DNA from: Pseudomonas sp. S09G 359
Lineage (GTDB): Bacteria > Pseudomonadota > Gammaproteobacteria > Pseudomonadales > Pseudomonadaceae
NCBI RefSeq assembly: GCF_002843605.1
Contig: NZ_CP025263.1
Span: 3,005,501-3,069,500 of the forward strand
Direction of reading: 5' to 3'
DNA: 64,000 nucleotides
A model generated the notes under the pieces. That model ran no database searches and had not been told where the DNA came from. It worked only from the letters and a program-made list of their open reading frames with translations. Positions 36,361-46,254 of the stretch are shown here, one piece after another. A program made the translations under genes and the position numbers. The stretch's first letter is position 1; each line of letters begins with the position of its first letter.

Positions 36361-36434
36361 GGCGGTTCCTTGAGGGAGTGGGAGAGGGCGGGGATTGTAA
36401 CCAGAGGCAAGCCATCTTCAAAACAGCGGAGGGC

Positions 36435-36523
36435 AAATGTGGGAGGGGCGGTGCGACGGTGTATCAGCTAGCTTATCTGCAGCTGACGCAACGCCATCGG
36501 GGGCAAGCCCCCTCCCACATTTT
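36435..36523. repeat. REPIN between pnuC and the chemoreceptor gene
   Basis: The left arm AAATGTGGGAGGGGCGGTGC is of one subtype and the right arm GGGGGCAAGCCCCCTCCCAC of another, with a weakly paired middle. Confidence 0.88.
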
Positions 36524-36531
36524 CAACCGAG

Positions 36532-38166
36532 TCAGATTTTGAATTGGCGCAGTAGCCCGTCGAGTTGTTCGCTTAGGCCACGCAATTGTGTGCTGGCCAC
36601 ACTCGACTGCTCTGCGGCCAACGCCGTGCTGTGGGACAGCCCAGCAGCTTGGGTCACGTTCTGGTTGATGTCTTCCACCACATGCGCCTGTTGCAGGGTG
36701 GCGCTGGCAATTGAGGCGTTCAGGCCGTTGAGGTTGCGCAGTGCCTGGCCGATGGCGGTGAGGCTGGCGCCGGCCTGGCCGGCTTGTTCGATGGTCAGTT
36801 GTGACGCGCTATGGCTGTCGCTGATCACCTTCACCGCGGCTTCCGAATGGCCTTGCAAACGTTCGATCATCACCTGGATTTCAGCGGTGGATTTCTGCGT
36901 GCGCTGGGCCAGCAGGCGCACTTCGTCGGCCACCACGGCAAACCCACGGCCTTGTTCGCCGGCGCGCGCGGCTTCAATCGCGGCGTTCAGCGCCAGCAGG
37001 TTGGTCTGGTCGGCGATGGAGCGGATCACTTCGAGTACGCCGCCGATCTGTGTGCTTTCGCTGGACAGGGTACGAATCACCTCCACGGCCTGGCTGATGG
37101 TGGTGGACAGCTGATCGATCTGTTGCAGGCTGCTGTCGATATTGACCTGGCCCTGCTGCGCCTGGGCCTGGGCGTCGCGCATTTCACTGGCGGCGTGTTC
37201 GGCGTTCTTGGCGACGTCCTGTACGCCGTAGGTGACCTCATTGATCGCGGTAGCCACCAGTTCCATCTGCTGTGACTGTTGCTGGCTACGGTCATGGGCC
37301 TGGGTGGCGTTGGTGCCCAGTTCCAGGGAGGACTGGCCCAGGGCATTGGCGCACACCTGCAGTTGGCTGACCACTTGGCGCAGCTTGGCGGTAAAGCTGT
37401 TGAAGTGCTGGGACAGTTGGGTCACTTCATCGCGGCCATGGGTGTCGAGGCTGCGGGTCAGGTCGCTTTCACCACTGGCGATATTGCCCATGGCGTTCAC
37501 GGCTGCCTGCAACGGCCGCACGATGCTGCGGGCGATCAGCGCCACCAGCAAGCCCATCACCAGCGCGATGCCCAGGCCAATAAACGAGGCTTTCCACACC
37601 TGGCCGCTGAATTCGGCCTGCACATCGTCCACGTACACGCCGGAACCGATGATCCAGCCCCACGGCTCGAACAGCTGGATATACGAGGTTTTCGCCACTG
37701 GCGCGTCGGCACCCGGCTTGGGCCAGCGGTAATTGACGATGCCGGCGCCTTTGGCCTTGGCCAGGATCACGAACTCGTTGAACACCGCAAACCCGTCCGG
37801 GTCGCGGATCGCCGAGAGGTTCTGGCCGTCGAGCTTGGGGTTGGCCGGGTGCATGATCATCACCGGCGTGAGGTCGTTGATCCAGAAATAGTCGTCATGG
37901 TCATAACGCAACCCGCGCACCGCGCTCAGGGCTTGTTTCTGGGCGGCTTCGCGGGTCATGACGCCGGTGGTTTCGAGCCCGTGATAAAACGTCAGGATCC
38001 CGCTGGCGGTCTGGACCACGTGTTGGGTCTGCTGGCGCTTGGCCTGGTAAAGGTCGTCATGGATCTGCTTGAGCATCAGCAAACCCAAGGCCAGCAGCAT
38101 CAGCACGGCGACTATCAGGATCAGCCAGAGGCGTCGGCTGATCGACATATTGCGCAAACTGTTCAT
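36532..38166 (-). CDS. Methyl-accepting chemotaxis protein with single Cache sensor
   Basis: A 544-residue inner-membrane chemoreceptor. TM1 spans about residues 11-32. A periplasmic sCache_2 domain follows (about 40-190, with [23 protein letters not shown] and [14 protein letters not shown]), then TM2 (about 191-212) and a HAMP linker. The long signalling coiled coil carries the hairpin tip [20 protein letters not shown] and [12 protein letters not shown]. sCache_2 domains usually sense small organic acids; the ligand here is unknown. There is no C-terminal NWETF pentapeptide. It is a single gene with no chemotaxis neighbours. Confidence 0.93.
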   Translation of the reverse strand: MNSLRNMSISRRLWLILIVAVLMLLALGLLMLKQIHDDLYQAKRQQTQHVVQTASGILTFYHGLETTGVMTREAAQKQALSAVRGLRYDHDDYFWINDLTPVMIMHPANPKLDGQNLSAIRDPDGFAVFNEFVILAKAKGAGIVNYRWPKPGADAPVAKTSYIQLFEPWGWIIGSGVYVDDVQAEFSGQVWKASFIGLGIALVMGLLVALIARSIVRPLQAAVNAMGNIASGESDLTRSLDTHGRDEVTQLSQHFNSFTAKLRQVVSQLQVCANALGQSSLELGTNATQAHDRSQQQSQQMELVATAINEVTYGVQDVAKNAEHAASEMRDAQAQAQQGQVNIDSSLQQIDQLSTTISQAVEVIRTLSSESTQIGGVLEVIRSIADQTNLLALNAAIEAARAGEQGRGFAVVADEVRLLAQRTQKSTAEIQVMIERLQGHSEAAVKVISDSHSASQLTIEQAGQAGASLTAIGQALRNLNGLNASIASATLQQAHVVEDINQNVTQAAGLSHSTALAAEQSSVASTQLRGLSEQLDGLLRQFKI

Positions 38167-38291
38167 CGTCCTGTCACTCCGTGCTTTTTATAATTGTGGG
38201 CGTTGCATCGACTTTTCCCGCTTGTCTGATAGGCTTTCGGCCTGAAATCGGAAAACCTGAGTTCCGCCTGATTTTTCACGCAATTTTTGCA

Positions 38292-38319
38292 GGCCGGCGT
38301 TGAAAATAAACGCCCGGCC
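38292..38319. terminator. GC-rich hairpin upstream of uppP
   Basis: GGCCGGCGTT and AACGCCCGGCC form a stem with one bulged C around a 7-base loop, 68 bases before the uppP start. It may be a transcription stop or leader structure; there is no T-run. Confidence 0.3.
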
Positions 38320-38386
38320 GTGCCGTCAGTGAACCACTAAAAAAGATCAATAAGGCATGCCGTCGAGCATGACCTTTGGGGGAAGT

Positions 38387-39217
38387 ATGGATTTGTGGAC
38401 CGCCATTCAGGCATTGATTCTTGGCGTAGTGGAGGGGCTGACAGAGTTCTTGCCGATCTCCAGTACCGGCCACCAGATTATCGTGGCTGATCTGATCGGC
38501 TTCGGCGGCGAGCGTTTCGAAGCGTTCAACATCATCATCCAGCTCGGCGCGATCCTGGCGGTGGTGTGGGAGTTTCGCCGCAAGATCCTCGATGTGGTGA
38601 TCGGCTTGCCAACCCAGCCTAACGCCCAGCGCTTCACGGTCAACCTGATCATCGCGGTGTTGCCGGCGGTGGTGCTGGGGGTGATTTTTGCCGACCTGAT
38701 CAAGCACTACCTGTTCAACCCGATCACCGTGGCCACGGCGCTGGTGATCGGCGGCATCATCATGTTATGGGCGGAGCGACGCCAGCATGCGGTGCGCGCG
38801 GAAACGGTAGATGACATCACCTGGAAAGACGCGCTCAAGGTCGGCCTGGCCCAGTGCCTGGCGATGATCCCGGGCACGTCGCGTTCCGGCGCGACCATCA
38901 TCGGCGGCCTGCTGTTTGGCCTGTCCCGCAAGACTGCTACCGAGTTCTCGTTCTTCCTGGCGATGCCGACTATGGTCGGAGCCGCGGTGTATTCGGGCTA
39001 CAAATACCGTCACCTGTTCCAGCCGGATGACCTGCCAGTGTTTGCGATTGGTTTTGTCACCTCGTTCATCTTCGCGATGATTGCGGTGAAGGCCTTGCTC
39101 AAGTTTATCGCGAGCCACAGCTATGCGGCATTTGCCTGGTACCGGATCGCCTTCGGCCTGGTGATTTTGGCCACGTGGCAGTTCGGTTGGATCGACTGGT
39201 CCGCCGTCAAGCCATGA
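38387..39217 (+). CDS. uppP: Undecaprenyl-diphosphatase UppP (BacA)
   Basis: A 276-residue integral membrane phosphatase that recycles the lipid carrier for cell-wall synthesis and gives low-level bacitracin resistance. Both active-site motifs are present: [15 protein letters not shown] near the N-terminus and [11 protein letters not shown] in the middle. The start is ATG 38387, right after GGGGGAAG, and matches the E. coli protein length; the frame could extend 30 bases upstream without support. Its stop overlaps the next start (ATGA). Confidence 0.95.
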   Translation: MDLWTAIQALILGVVEGLTEFLPISSTGHQIIVADLIGFGGERFEAFNIIIQLGAILAVVWEFRRKILDVVIGLPTQPNAQRFTVNLIIAVLPAVVLGVIFADLIKHYLFNPITVATALVIGGIIMLWAERRQHAVRAETVDDITWKDALKVGLAQCLAMIPGTSRSGATIIGGLLFGLSRKTATEFSFFLAMPTMVGAAVYSGYKYRHLFQPDDLPVFAIGFVTSFIFAMIAVKALLKFIASHSYAAFAWYRIAFGLVILATWQFGWIDWSAVKP

Positions 39218-39597
39218 ACATTCAGCATCCGCGCCTCAAGGCGCTGATCTTCGTGCTGCTGTGCGCGGCACCGCTGCTGGGCTCGGTATTGGTGTGGTAC
39301 CGCGGCGAAACCGTAATTCCGCTGGTGGCCTATGGCGTGGTCAGCGTGATCGCGTTTTTCCTGTACTGGAGCGACAAGCGCAAGGCCCGCACCGACAGTT
39401 GGCGCACCCCGGAAAACATCCTGCACGCCGTGGAGCTGGCGGGTGGTTGGCCGGGGGCGTTGATTGCCCAGCAGGTGTTCCGGCACAAGACGCGTAAGGT
39501 GTCGTACCAGGTGCTGTTCTGGGTGATTGTGCTGCTGCACCAGGTGTTCTGGCTGGATCAGCTGTTCCTCGGCGGCACCTTGCTCTCAGTCCTCTAG
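39214..39597 (+). CDS. DUF1294 small membrane protein
   Basis: A 127-residue membrane protein of the DUF1294 family. It has an N-terminal hydrophobic helix ([18 protein letters not shown]), a second one containing [17 protein letters not shown], the motif [29 protein letters not shown] and a C-terminal helix. The function of the family is unknown. It is coupled to uppP by a 4-base overlap. Its end overlaps the end of the convergent YjbR-like gene by 12 bases, leaving no room for a terminator. Confidence 0.85.
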   Translation: MNIQHPRLKALIFVLLCAAPLLGSVLVWYRGETVIPLVAYGVVSVIAFFLYWSDKRKARTDSWRTPENILHAVELAGGWPGALIAQQVFRHKTRKVSYQVLFWVIVLLHQVFWLDQLFLGGTLLSVL

Positions 39598-39942
39598 CAA
39601 CAAGCCGATCTGCGTACGCTTGGGCAGCTTGCTCACCACCAGTTGGTGGGAGCGCTGCAACAGGCCGCGCAGCTCCTCGGCGCCCAGCGGGTAGGGCGTG
39701 TTCATGATGATCCACTGCGCCCGCGCCAGGTAAGGCGCCGGGTGGATGCCTGGGCGATCGACGTGGCCGAGGAACAGCTCCTTGTTGACCTTGAACGCCA
39801 GTGAGTCACCGCGCAGGTTTTGCAGGGCGAACATCTTGTTGCCGGCAATCGAAAATACGCGCACGCCGCCCCATTTATAGTCCTCCCGCGCGCCGGGCAG
39901 GCCCAGGCAGAATTGCGCAACCTGTTCTTCATTCATCTTCAT
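39586..39942 (-). CDS. MmcQ/YjbR-family DNA-binding-like protein
   Basis: A 118-residue protein starting at ATG 39942, where it overlaps the LysR stop by 4 bases. It shows the MmcQ/YjbR (CyaY-like fold) pattern: FCLGLPGAREDYKWGGVRVFSIAGNKMFAL, then GIHPAPYLARAQWIIM, and ending LVVSKLPKR. The biochemical role of the family is not established; some members are annotated as DNA-binding. It appears to be cotranscribed with the LysR gene. Confidence 0.85.
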   Translation of the reverse strand: MKMNEEQVAQFCLGLPGAREDYKWGGVRVFSIAGNKMFALQNLRGDSLAFKVNKELFLGHVDRPGIHPAPYLARAQWIIMNTPYPLGAEELRGLLQRSHQLVVSKLPKRTQIGLLLED

Positions 39943-40847
39943 AGCAAACGGTCTCCACAGCCCTTGAAGCCCTCTTCCAGGTAGTCGATCCAGGCGCGAA
40001 TGGCCGGCAGCACGCCACGCCGATGCGGGTACACGGCCTGCAGCCAGCCGCCAGGCAACGACCATTCCGGCAGCAGTTGCACCAGGCGACCGCTGGCCAG
40101 TTCCTCTTCGCAATACATCATCGGCAGTACAGTAAAACCCAGGCCCATCACGGCGCTGGCCCGGCGTACGATGAAATCGTCGATGCCCAGGCGGGCTTCC
40201 ATCGCCAGGTCGTGGGGGTTGCCCTGGGGGTCGAGGATGCGCTGGTGCACCAGCCGATCGGCCTCCAGGGCGCCAAGAATCGGCAGTTGCTTGAGGTCGT
40301 CGAGGGTCTTGATCTGCAGATCGCGCACCAGGGCCGGGCTGGCGACCAGCACAGCCTGGGCCTGGCGCAGGCGTTTGGTCACCAGCAGCGGGTCTTCATC
40401 GCCCAGCTCGCGGACGCGTAGGGCCACGTCGATACCTTCGGCCACCAGGTCGACACGGCGGTTGACCAGGGTCATCTCTAACTGCACCAGTGGGTGCGCC
40501 GCCAGGAACCCCGCCACCAGCTCCGGCAGGATGTGCTGCGCCATGCCTATCGGACAGCTCACCCGCAACCGCCCACGGGGTTCACTGGACATACTCGCCA
40601 CCGCCTCGTCGGCCATTTCGGCTTCGAGCAGCATCGCCTGGCAATGACGCAGGTAGCGCTCGCCCACGGCCGTGAGGGTCAGTTGCCGGGTGGTGCGTTG
40701 CAGCAGGCGTGCGCCCAGGCGTTCCTCCAGCTCGGCAATGCGCCGCGACAGCCGAGACTTGGGGATGCCCAACAGCCGGCCGGCCGCCGCGAAACCACCG
40801 GCTTCGACGACTTTGGCGAAATAGTAGAGGTCGTTGAGGTCTTGCAT
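39939..40847 (-). CDS. LysR-family regulator (CrgA-like group)
   Basis: A 302-residue regulator. The N-terminal helix-turn-helix is DLYYFAKVVEAGGFAAAGRLL then IPKSRLSRRIAELEERLG, with RLLQRTTRQLTLTAVG as wing. A C-terminal effector domain follows (GRLRVSCPIGMAQHILP, then VDLVAEGIDVALRV). The SRLSRRI recognition helix and the YPHRRGVLPAIRAWIDYL end are typical of the group that often controls a divergent quinone- or azo-reducing enzyme. That is the case here: azoR starts 112 bases away on the other strand, and is the likely target. Confidence 0.92.
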   Translation of the reverse strand: MQDLNDLYYFAKVVEAGGFAAAGRLLGIPKSRLSRRIAELEERLGARLLQRTTRQLTLTAVGERYLRHCQAMLLEAEMADEAVASMSSEPRGRLRVSCPIGMAQHILPELVAGFLAAHPLVQLEMTLVNRRVDLVAEGIDVALRVRELGDEDPLLVTKRLRQAQAVLVASPALVRDLQIKTLDDLKQLPILGALEADRLVHQRILDPQGNPHDLAMEARLGIDDFIVRRASAVMGLGFTVLPMMYCEEELASGRLVQLLPEWSLPGGWLQAVYPHRRGVLPAIRAWIDYLEEGFKGCGDRLL

Positions 40848-40959
40848 GATCAGCCTATTGTCCTGTTGATGGGACGAACTATCGCATTTCAGCGTGCTTA
40901 TCGGCTATTGGTTTCATGCGTAGTCTTACCAACATCTTATCGACACCCGGAGAACCACC

Positions 40960-41571
40960 ATGAAACTGTTGCATATCGATTCCAGCATCCTCGGCGACAA
41001 CTCGGCGTCCCGTCAGCTCAGCGCTGGTGTAGTGAAGGCCTGGCAAGCGGCTGAGCCGGGTGTGGAAGTGACCTACCGTGACCTGGCCAGCGAAGGCATC
41101 AACCACTTCTCCGGCGCGACCCTGGGTGCACTGGGCACCGCTGCTGAACTGCGTGACGCGGCGCAAAAGCACGAAGCCGAGTTGAGCGCTTCGTCGCTGG
41201 CTGAATTCCTGGCTGCGGATGCCATTGTGGTGGGCGCACCGATGTACAACTTCACCATTCCCACCCAGCTGAAAGCCTGGATCGACCGCATCGCCGTCGC
41301 CGGCCAGACCTTCCGCTACACCGAAGCCGGCCCAGAAGGGCTGTGCGGCAACAAGAAAGTTATCATTGTGTCCACCGCCGGTGGTTTGCACGCCGGCCAA
41401 GCGTCGGGCGCCGCCCATGAAGGCTACTTGAAGCTGCTGTTCGGTTTCCTCGGCATCACCGATATCGAAATCGTGCGGGCCGAAGGCCTGGCTTACGGTG
41501 ATGAAGTGCGCAGCAAGTCGCTGAACGACGCCAACGTATTGATCAACGAACAATTGTTCGCCGCCGCGTAA
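40960..41571 (+). CDS. azoR: FMN-dependent NADH-azoreductase
   Basis: A 203-residue flavodoxin-like oxidoreductase. It has the FMN-phosphate loop near the N-terminus ([17 protein letters not shown]), [18 protein letters not shown] contacting the isoalloxazine ring and [10 protein letters not shown]. It reduces quinones and azo compounds with NADH, and nitro compounds in some cases. CCGGAGAACC precedes the ATG. It is divergent from a LysR gene, which suggests inducible control by quinone-like stress. A hairpin terminator follows the stop. Confidence 0.93.
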   Translation: MKLLHIDSSILGDNSASRQLSAGVVKAWQAAEPGVEVTYRDLASEGINHFSGATLGALGTAAELRDAAQKHEAELSASSLAEFLAADAIVVGAPMYNFTIPTQLKAWIDRIAVAGQTFRYTEAGPEGLCGNKKVIIVSTAGGLHAGQASGAAHEGYLKLLFGFLGITDIEIVRAEGLAYGDEVRSKSLNDANVLINEQLFAAA

Positions 41572-41594
41572 GGCTTGTGTAAAGTTCGTCTGCT

Positions 41595-41617
41595 CTCGGT
41601 TTCAATCTGAAACCGAG
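41595..41617 (+). terminator. Hairpin terminator after azoR
   Basis: CTCGGTTTCA (41595-41604), the loop ATC and TGAAACCGAG (41608-41617) form a perfect 10-bp stem 23 bases past the azoR stop; only scattered Ts follow. Confidence 0.6.
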
Positions 41618-41800
41618 CGCCTAAACTCTGTATTCTGGTCGCCTGAAAATGACTGGAGTACGGAGTTTTTTCGTTTACCCGCTGTCTTTACCTTGGCCCA
41701 GGATATGCACACATGGGTTTATCACCCGGTGCGAGCACCATGAATCATGGACTTTTCATTCAGACATGGCGGTTTTAATGCAGCAAAGGTGGACATCCTC

Positions 41801-42838
41801 ATGATGCGTCTTTGTGCTGTTATGGTTCTTTCCCTGCTCGGTGGCCTGATTTCAGTGCACGCCGCGCCTGCGCCGCACCCCCATTGGAGTGTGGGCTTTC
41901 ATCGCATGACGTTTCTCGACCCGCTGGACCTGCAGCCGATTAAAGCGGTTGCGTTCTATCCTTCCACCGGCGACGAGCACACTACCCAATTAGGCGCCTA
42001 CCACGTCGCCGCCACCGAAGATTCCAAGATTGCCATCGGGCGTTTCCCGATGCTGATGCTGTCCCACGGCAACACCGGCACGCCGCTGGCCCTGCATGAC
42101 CTGGCCACGTCCCTGGCGCGCAAGGGCTTTGTGGTGGTCGCGGTGTTGCACCCTGGCGACAACTACAAGGACCACAGCCGCCTGGGCACAGTGAGCAACC
42201 TGTATGGCCGGCCGATCCAGATTTCCGAAGCGATCACCGCCACGCTCGGCGACCCGATGCTGTCGCCGTTCGTCAACATCGATCAGGTGGGGGTGATCGG
42301 TTATTCGGCCGGCGGTGAAACCGCATTGATCCTGGCCGGTGCCAAGCCGGATTTCGACCGCCTGCGCCGCTATTGCCAGGAGCGTCCGGAAGACCGCGAC
42401 GCCTGCACCACCAAAGGCGAGCTGGTGGTGGACCGTGACGACCTGCAGCCACAATCCGACCCGCGTATCCATGCCTTGATGCTGATGGCGCCGCTGAGCC
42501 TGATGTTTGGCCGCCACACCCTGGCCGACGTACATGTGCCGGTGCTGCTCTACAGCGGCGATGGCGACAAGCTGGTGGCCGTGGACAAGAACGCCGCTGC
42601 CCTGGCGCGCAAGCTGCCGGAGCCACCGGACTTCAAGCTGCTGGCCGGGGCCGGGCACTTCGTGTTCATGGCTCCGTGCGACAGTGACCAATTGGCCGCG
42701 ATGCCGGCGATCTGCACGGATGCCGATGGCGTTGACCGCGAAGGCATTCACCGCGACCTGATCTCCGAGGCCGGGCGCTTCTTTAGCCACACCTTAGGGC
42801 AATCCTCCCGCGCCGGTTTGCAGACCGCTGATCAGTAA
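41801..42838 (+). CDS. Exported alpha/beta hydrolase (dienelactone hydrolase-like)
   Basis: A 345-residue hydrolase. The start at ATG 41801 (AAGGTGG upstream) puts a signal peptide directly at the N-terminus (MMRLCAVMVLSLLGGLISV, cleavage near VHA). An upstream in-frame ATG at 41747 would bury it. The nucleophile elbow is GYSAGGE. The acid is probably in YSGDGDK, and the base is the histidine in GAGHFVF. It resembles the predicted dienelactone hydrolase group COG4188, whose substrates are mostly unknown. The stop overlaps the convergent MFS gene by 7 bases. Confidence 0.82.
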   Translation: MMRLCAVMVLSLLGGLISVHAAPAPHPHWSVGFHRMTFLDPLDLQPIKAVAFYPSTGDEHTTQLGAYHVAATEDSKIAIGRFPMLMLSHGNTGTPLALHDLATSLARKGFVVVAVLHPGDNYKDHSRLGTVSNLYGRPIQISEAITATLGDPMLSPFVNIDQVGVIGYSAGGETALILAGAKPDFDRLRRYCQERPEDRDACTTKGELVVDRDDLQPQSDPRIHALMLMAPLSLMFGRHTLADVHVPVLLYSGDGDKLVAVDKNAAALARKLPEPPDFKLLAGAGHFVFMAPCDSDQLAAMPAICTDADGVDREGIHRDLISEAGRFFSHTLGQSSRAGLQTADQ

Positions 42839-44007
42839 GCGCGACGCTTGAGCAGCAGCGTCACGCCCAGGGCCGTGACCGAGAGCAGCGCGGCGCAGAA
42901 GAAAATCCAGCCATAGCCCAGGTTCAACGCCACAAACCCCATCAGCGGGCCGGCGATTGCCAGGGCCAGATCAAAGAACACTGCATACGCACTCAGCCCG
43001 GCGCCCCGGCTGCTATTGGGCACCTGTTTGATCGCCTCTACACCCAGCGCCGGGTACACCAGTGACAGGCCGAAGCCGGTCAGCCCGGCACCGATCAACG
43101 CCACGCCGGTGGACGGCGCCAGCCACAAAAGCGTCAGGCCCAGGGTTTCGATAGCCATGCACGCAATCGCTGCGCTGAAGCCACCAAAGCGGTTGATTGC
43201 GGAGATAAACACCAGCCGCGACAGGATAAAACAAACGCCAAACACCGTCAGGCAGTACGCCGCACCGGCCCAGCCGCGATTGAGGTAGTACAGGGTGATA
43301 AAGGTGGTCAGCGTGCCGTAGCCGATGGAGGCCAGGCACAGGCTGGCGCCAAACGGCGCGATGCGCCCGAACACCGCCCAGAATGGCAGCCGCTCGCCGC
43401 GCACCACCGGCACCGAGGGCTTGTTGCGGATCAGTACCAGGCCCAGCGCCGCAAGCACCGTCAGGGCAATGCCAAGGGTGTTGTAGCCATATTCCGCGAC
43501 CATCACCACGCCCAGCGGCGCACCGATGGCGATGGCACCGTAGGACGCAATGCCATTCCACGAAATCGAACGGGCCGTGTGTTCGGCGCCCACTGCGCCC
43601 ATGCACCAACTGATGGTACCGACGCCGATCAGGCCCTGGGCCACGCCCAGCAGCAGCCGTGCAACGATCAGAATGCCCAGGCTCAGGCCTGGCATGCTGG
43701 CCACCAGCGTGGCGAAAAACGTCAGCACGCCACTCACCAGAATGCCCGCAAGCCCCAGCACGATCGCGCGCTTGGTGCCCACGTTGTCGGACATGCGCCC
43801 GGCCATCGGGCGGCTGAGCAGGGTGGCCAGGTATTGCGAACCGATGGTCACCCCGGCCACCACGGCGCTGAAACCCAGCTGTTCATGCACAAAGCCAGGG
43901 ATGACCGCGATCGGCAGGCCGATGCAGATAAACGCGATGAAGGTGTAGAAGACGATGGAGACGATCTGCAGGGTGATCGACAGGGAGGAGGGGGCGGCGT
44001 TGGACAT
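42832..44007 (-). CDS. MFS transporter (YfcJ/YhhS-like)
   Basis: A major facilitator of 391 residues from ATG 44007 (403 from the alternative ATG 44043; neither has a strong ribosome site). About 12 hydrophobic segments are visible, with the TM2-3 motif GRMSDNVGTKRAIV and RLLLGVAQGLIGVGTISW. It matches the YfcJ/YhhS exporter group, members of which export arabinose-like sugars or give drug tolerance. The substrate is unknown. It is convergent with the hydrolase gene at 41801. Confidence 0.85.
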   Translation of the reverse strand: MSNAAPSSLSITLQIVSIVFYTFIAFICIGLPIAVIPGFVHEQLGFSAVVAGVTIGSQYLATLLSRPMAGRMSDNVGTKRAIVLGLAGILVSGVLTFFATLVASMPGLSLGILIVARLLLGVAQGLIGVGTISWCMGAVGAEHTARSISWNGIASYGAIAIGAPLGVVMVAEYGYNTLGIALTVLAALGLVLIRNKPSVPVVRGERLPFWAVFGRIAPFGASLCLASIGYGTLTTFITLYYLNRGWAGAAYCLTVFGVCFILSRLVFISAINRFGGFSAAIACMAIETLGLTLLWLAPSTGVALIGAGLTGFGLSLVYPALGVEAIKQVPNSSRGAGLSAYAVFFDLALAIAGPLMGFVALNLGYGWIFFCAALLSVTALGVTLLLKRRAY

Positions 44008-44114
44008 GGGCACTCGTTCGCGGGCGGGCGGTGAGGGCATCATGGCAAGGGTGTGGGGGAAAAGAAAGCAGGCTAACTACTTTTACAGCCCCCAGCCTGA
44101 TAGCGAGTGTTCAT

Positions 44115-44458
44115 TGTGGCGAGGGGGCTTGTTGTGGCAAACAGTTTTTGCTGTAGCGAGCGGGCTTGCTGTGGCGAGCGGGCTTGCCCGCGTTGGGCTG
44201 CGAAGCGGCCCCAATTCAGTCGCCGAGTACTACCAATAAAAAACGCGGTGGCAGGGTTTAGGGCCGCTTCGCGCCCCAACGCGGGCAAGCCCGCTCGCCA
44301 CACAAGCCTGCTGCCCACAACAAGCCTGGTGCCCACACAAGCCTGGTGCCCACAACAAGCCTGCTGCTCACAACAAGCCTGGTGCCCACACAAGCCTGCT
44401 GCTCACAACAAGCCTGGTGCCCACAACAAGCGGGTTTGCCACAATAAGCCCAGTTGCC
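44115..44458. repeat. REPIN with long tandem half-unit array
   Basis: The core (about 44169-44301) pairs GTGGCGAGCGGGCTTGCCCG with GCGGGCAAGCCCGCTCGCCA around an inner stem GCTGCGAAGCGGCCC/GGGCCGCTTCGCGCC and a longer than usual loop. On the right, about nine degenerate 16-19 base units based on CCACAACAAGCCTGGTG follow without spacers (44299-44458). On the left are about four inverted-sense units (TTGTGGCGAGGGGGCTTG and relatives). It fills most of the 518-base gap between the MFS gene and ybiT; the remaining 100 bases next to the MFS gene (44008-44114) show nothing I can name. Confidence 0.85.
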
Positions 44459-44476
44459 AGGGGCGGCCGGATGCAA

Positions 44477-44506
44477 AAAAGCCCCGTCACAGTGGGCGGG
44501 GCTTTT
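44477..44506 (-). terminator. Intrinsic terminator of ybiT
   Basis: AAAAGCCCCG (44477-44486) and CGGGGCTTTT (44497-44506) pair perfectly around a 10-base loop. Read on the - strand the stem is followed by a run of Us, 20 bases past the ybiT stop. Confidence 0.85.
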
Positions 44507-44525
44507 CGGTGCAGCAGGGCGTGTA

Positions 44526-46112
44526 TTAGAAAACTACGCCTTGGCTGCGCAGGTAGTCGTCATAGGTGCCGCTGAAGTCGATCACGCCGTTGGCGCTCAA
44601 CTCGATGATGCGGGTGGCCAGGGACGATACGAACTCACGGTCGTGGCTGACGAAGATCAGCGTGCCCGGGTAGTTTTCCAGCGCCAGGTTCAGCGCTTCG
44701 ATGGATTCCATGTCCAAGTGGTTGGTCGGTTCGTCCATGATCAGCACGTTCGGCTTTTGCAGGATCAGCTTGCCGAACAGCATGCGACCCTGTTCACCAC
44801 CGGAGATCACCTTGACCGACTTGAGGATCTCGTCGTTGGAGAACAGCATGCGTCCCAGGGTGCCACGGATCACTTGCTCGCCTTGGGTCCATTGGCCCAT
44901 CCAGTCGAACAGGGTCATGTCGTCTTCGAAGTCGTGGGCGTGGTCCTGGGCGTAGTAGCCCAGTTCCGCGGCGTCGGTCCACTTGATGCTGCCGGCGTCC
45001 GGGGTCAACTCGTTGACCAGGGTGCGCAGCAGGGTGGTCTTGCCGATACCGTTCGGGCCGATGATGGCCACGCGCTCGCCGGCTTCAACCTGGAAGCTGA
45101 AGTCCTTGAACAGCGGCTTGCCGTCGAAACCTTTGGCCATCTTCTCGACCATGACCGCCTGGCGGTGCAGCTTTTTGGTCTGTTCGAAGCGGATGAACGG
45201 GCTTACGCGGCTCGAAGGCTTGACCTCGGCCAGCTGGATCTTGTCGATCGCCTTGGCCCGGGAAGTCGCCTGCTTGGCTTTCGAGGCGTTGGCCGAGAAG
45301 CGGCTGACGAAGGATTGCAGCTCGGAGATCTGCGCTTTCTTCTTGGCGTTGTCCGACAGCAATTGCTCGCGGGACTGGGTCGCCACGGTCATGTACTCGT
45401 CGTAGTTGCCCGGGAACAGGCGCAGCTCGCCGTAGTCCAGGTCAGCCATGTGGGTGCACACGCTGTTCAGGAAGTGACGGTCGTGAGAGATGATGATCAT
45501 CAGGCTCGAACGCTGGGTCAGGATGTTTTCCAGCCAGCGGATGGTGTTGATGTCCAAGTGGTTGGTCGGTTCGTCGAGCAGCAGCACTTCTGGGTCGGAG
45601 AACAACGCCTGGGCCAGCAATACGCGCAGTTTCCAGCCAGGCGACACTTCGCTCATCGGGCCGAAATGCTGTTCCAGGGGGATGCCCAGGCCCAGCAGCA
45701 ATTCACCGGCACGGGATTCGGCGGTGTAGCCGTCCATTTCGGCGAATTCGGTTTCCAGCTCAGCCACGGCCATGCCGTCGTCTTCGCTCATTTCCGGCAG
45801 CGAGTAGATACGGTCGCGCTCGGCCTTGACCTTCCACAGCTCCTCGTGGCCCATGATCACGGTGTCGAGCACGGTGAATTCTTCGTAGGCGAACTGGTCC
45901 TGGCGCAGTTTACCCAGGCGCACATTCGGCTCCAGCATGACCTGGCCGCCGGACGGATCGAGGTCGCCACCGAGGATTTTCATGAAGGTCGACTTGCCGC
46001 AACCGTTGGCACCGATCAGACCATACCGGTTGCCGGCGCCGAACTTGACCGAGACGTTCTCAAAGAGCGGCTTGGCGCCGAACTGCATGGTGATGTTAGC
46101 TGTGGAGATCAA
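44526..46112 (-). CDS. ybiT: ABC-F family ATPase YbiT
   Basis: A 528-residue soluble protein with two ABC ATPase domains in tandem and no membrane domain; ABC-F proteins bind ribosomes and relieve stalled translation. Domain 1 has Walker [10 protein letters not shown] (residues 34-42) and [12 protein letters not shown], with an altered signature (VSPGWKLRV). Domain 2 has [18 protein letters not shown] and [12 protein letters not shown]. Between them is the charged coiled-coil linker (about residues 240-300) typical of the family. Length and N-terminus ([19 protein letters not shown]) match E. coli YbiT closely. It is a single gene with its own terminator. Confidence 0.93.
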   Translation of the reverse strand: MISTANITMQFGAKPLFENVSVKFGAGNRYGLIGANGCGKSTFMKILGGDLDPSGGQVMLEPNVRLGKLRQDQFAYEEFTVLDTVIMGHEELWKVKAERDRIYSLPEMSEDDGMAVAELETEFAEMDGYTAESRAGELLLGLGIPLEQHFGPMSEVSPGWKLRVLLAQALFSDPEVLLLDEPTNHLDINTIRWLENILTQRSSLMIIISHDRHFLNSVCTHMADLDYGELRLFPGNYDEYMTVATQSREQLLSDNAKKKAQISELQSFVSRFSANASKAKQATSRAKAIDKIQLAEVKPSSRVSPFIRFEQTKKLHRQAVMVEKMAKGFDGKPLFKDFSFQVEAGERVAIIGPNGIGKTTLLRTLVNELTPDAGSIKWTDAAELGYYAQDHAHDFEDDMTLFDWMGQWTQGEQVIRGTLGRMLFSNDEILKSVKVISGGEQGRMLFGKLILQKPNVLIMDEPTNHLDMESIEALNLALENYPGTLIFVSHDREFVSSLATRIIELSANGVIDFSGTYDDYLRSQGVVF

Positions 46113-46254
46113 TTACTTTACCTATCAATGGGTTGCGAGCGTGGCGGCAGGAGCCTTCAGGCATGCATCAACAGCGACATCAAGGCGCGAAACCCGGTCG
46201 CTGAGCAAAAAATGGGGGATGTGTGTTGGAATTTGGCGCGCATTGTCGCATATG

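Noticed and set aside
36361..36434. Possible riboswitch upstream of pnuC
   Set aside because: Only a short purine-rich leader and a REPIN are present; no TPP or NAD-type conserved core could be found.
44299..44458. Possible CRISPR array
   Set aside because: The units are 16-19 bases, directly abutting without unique spacers, degenerate, and continuous with a REPIN arm; no cas genes are nearby.
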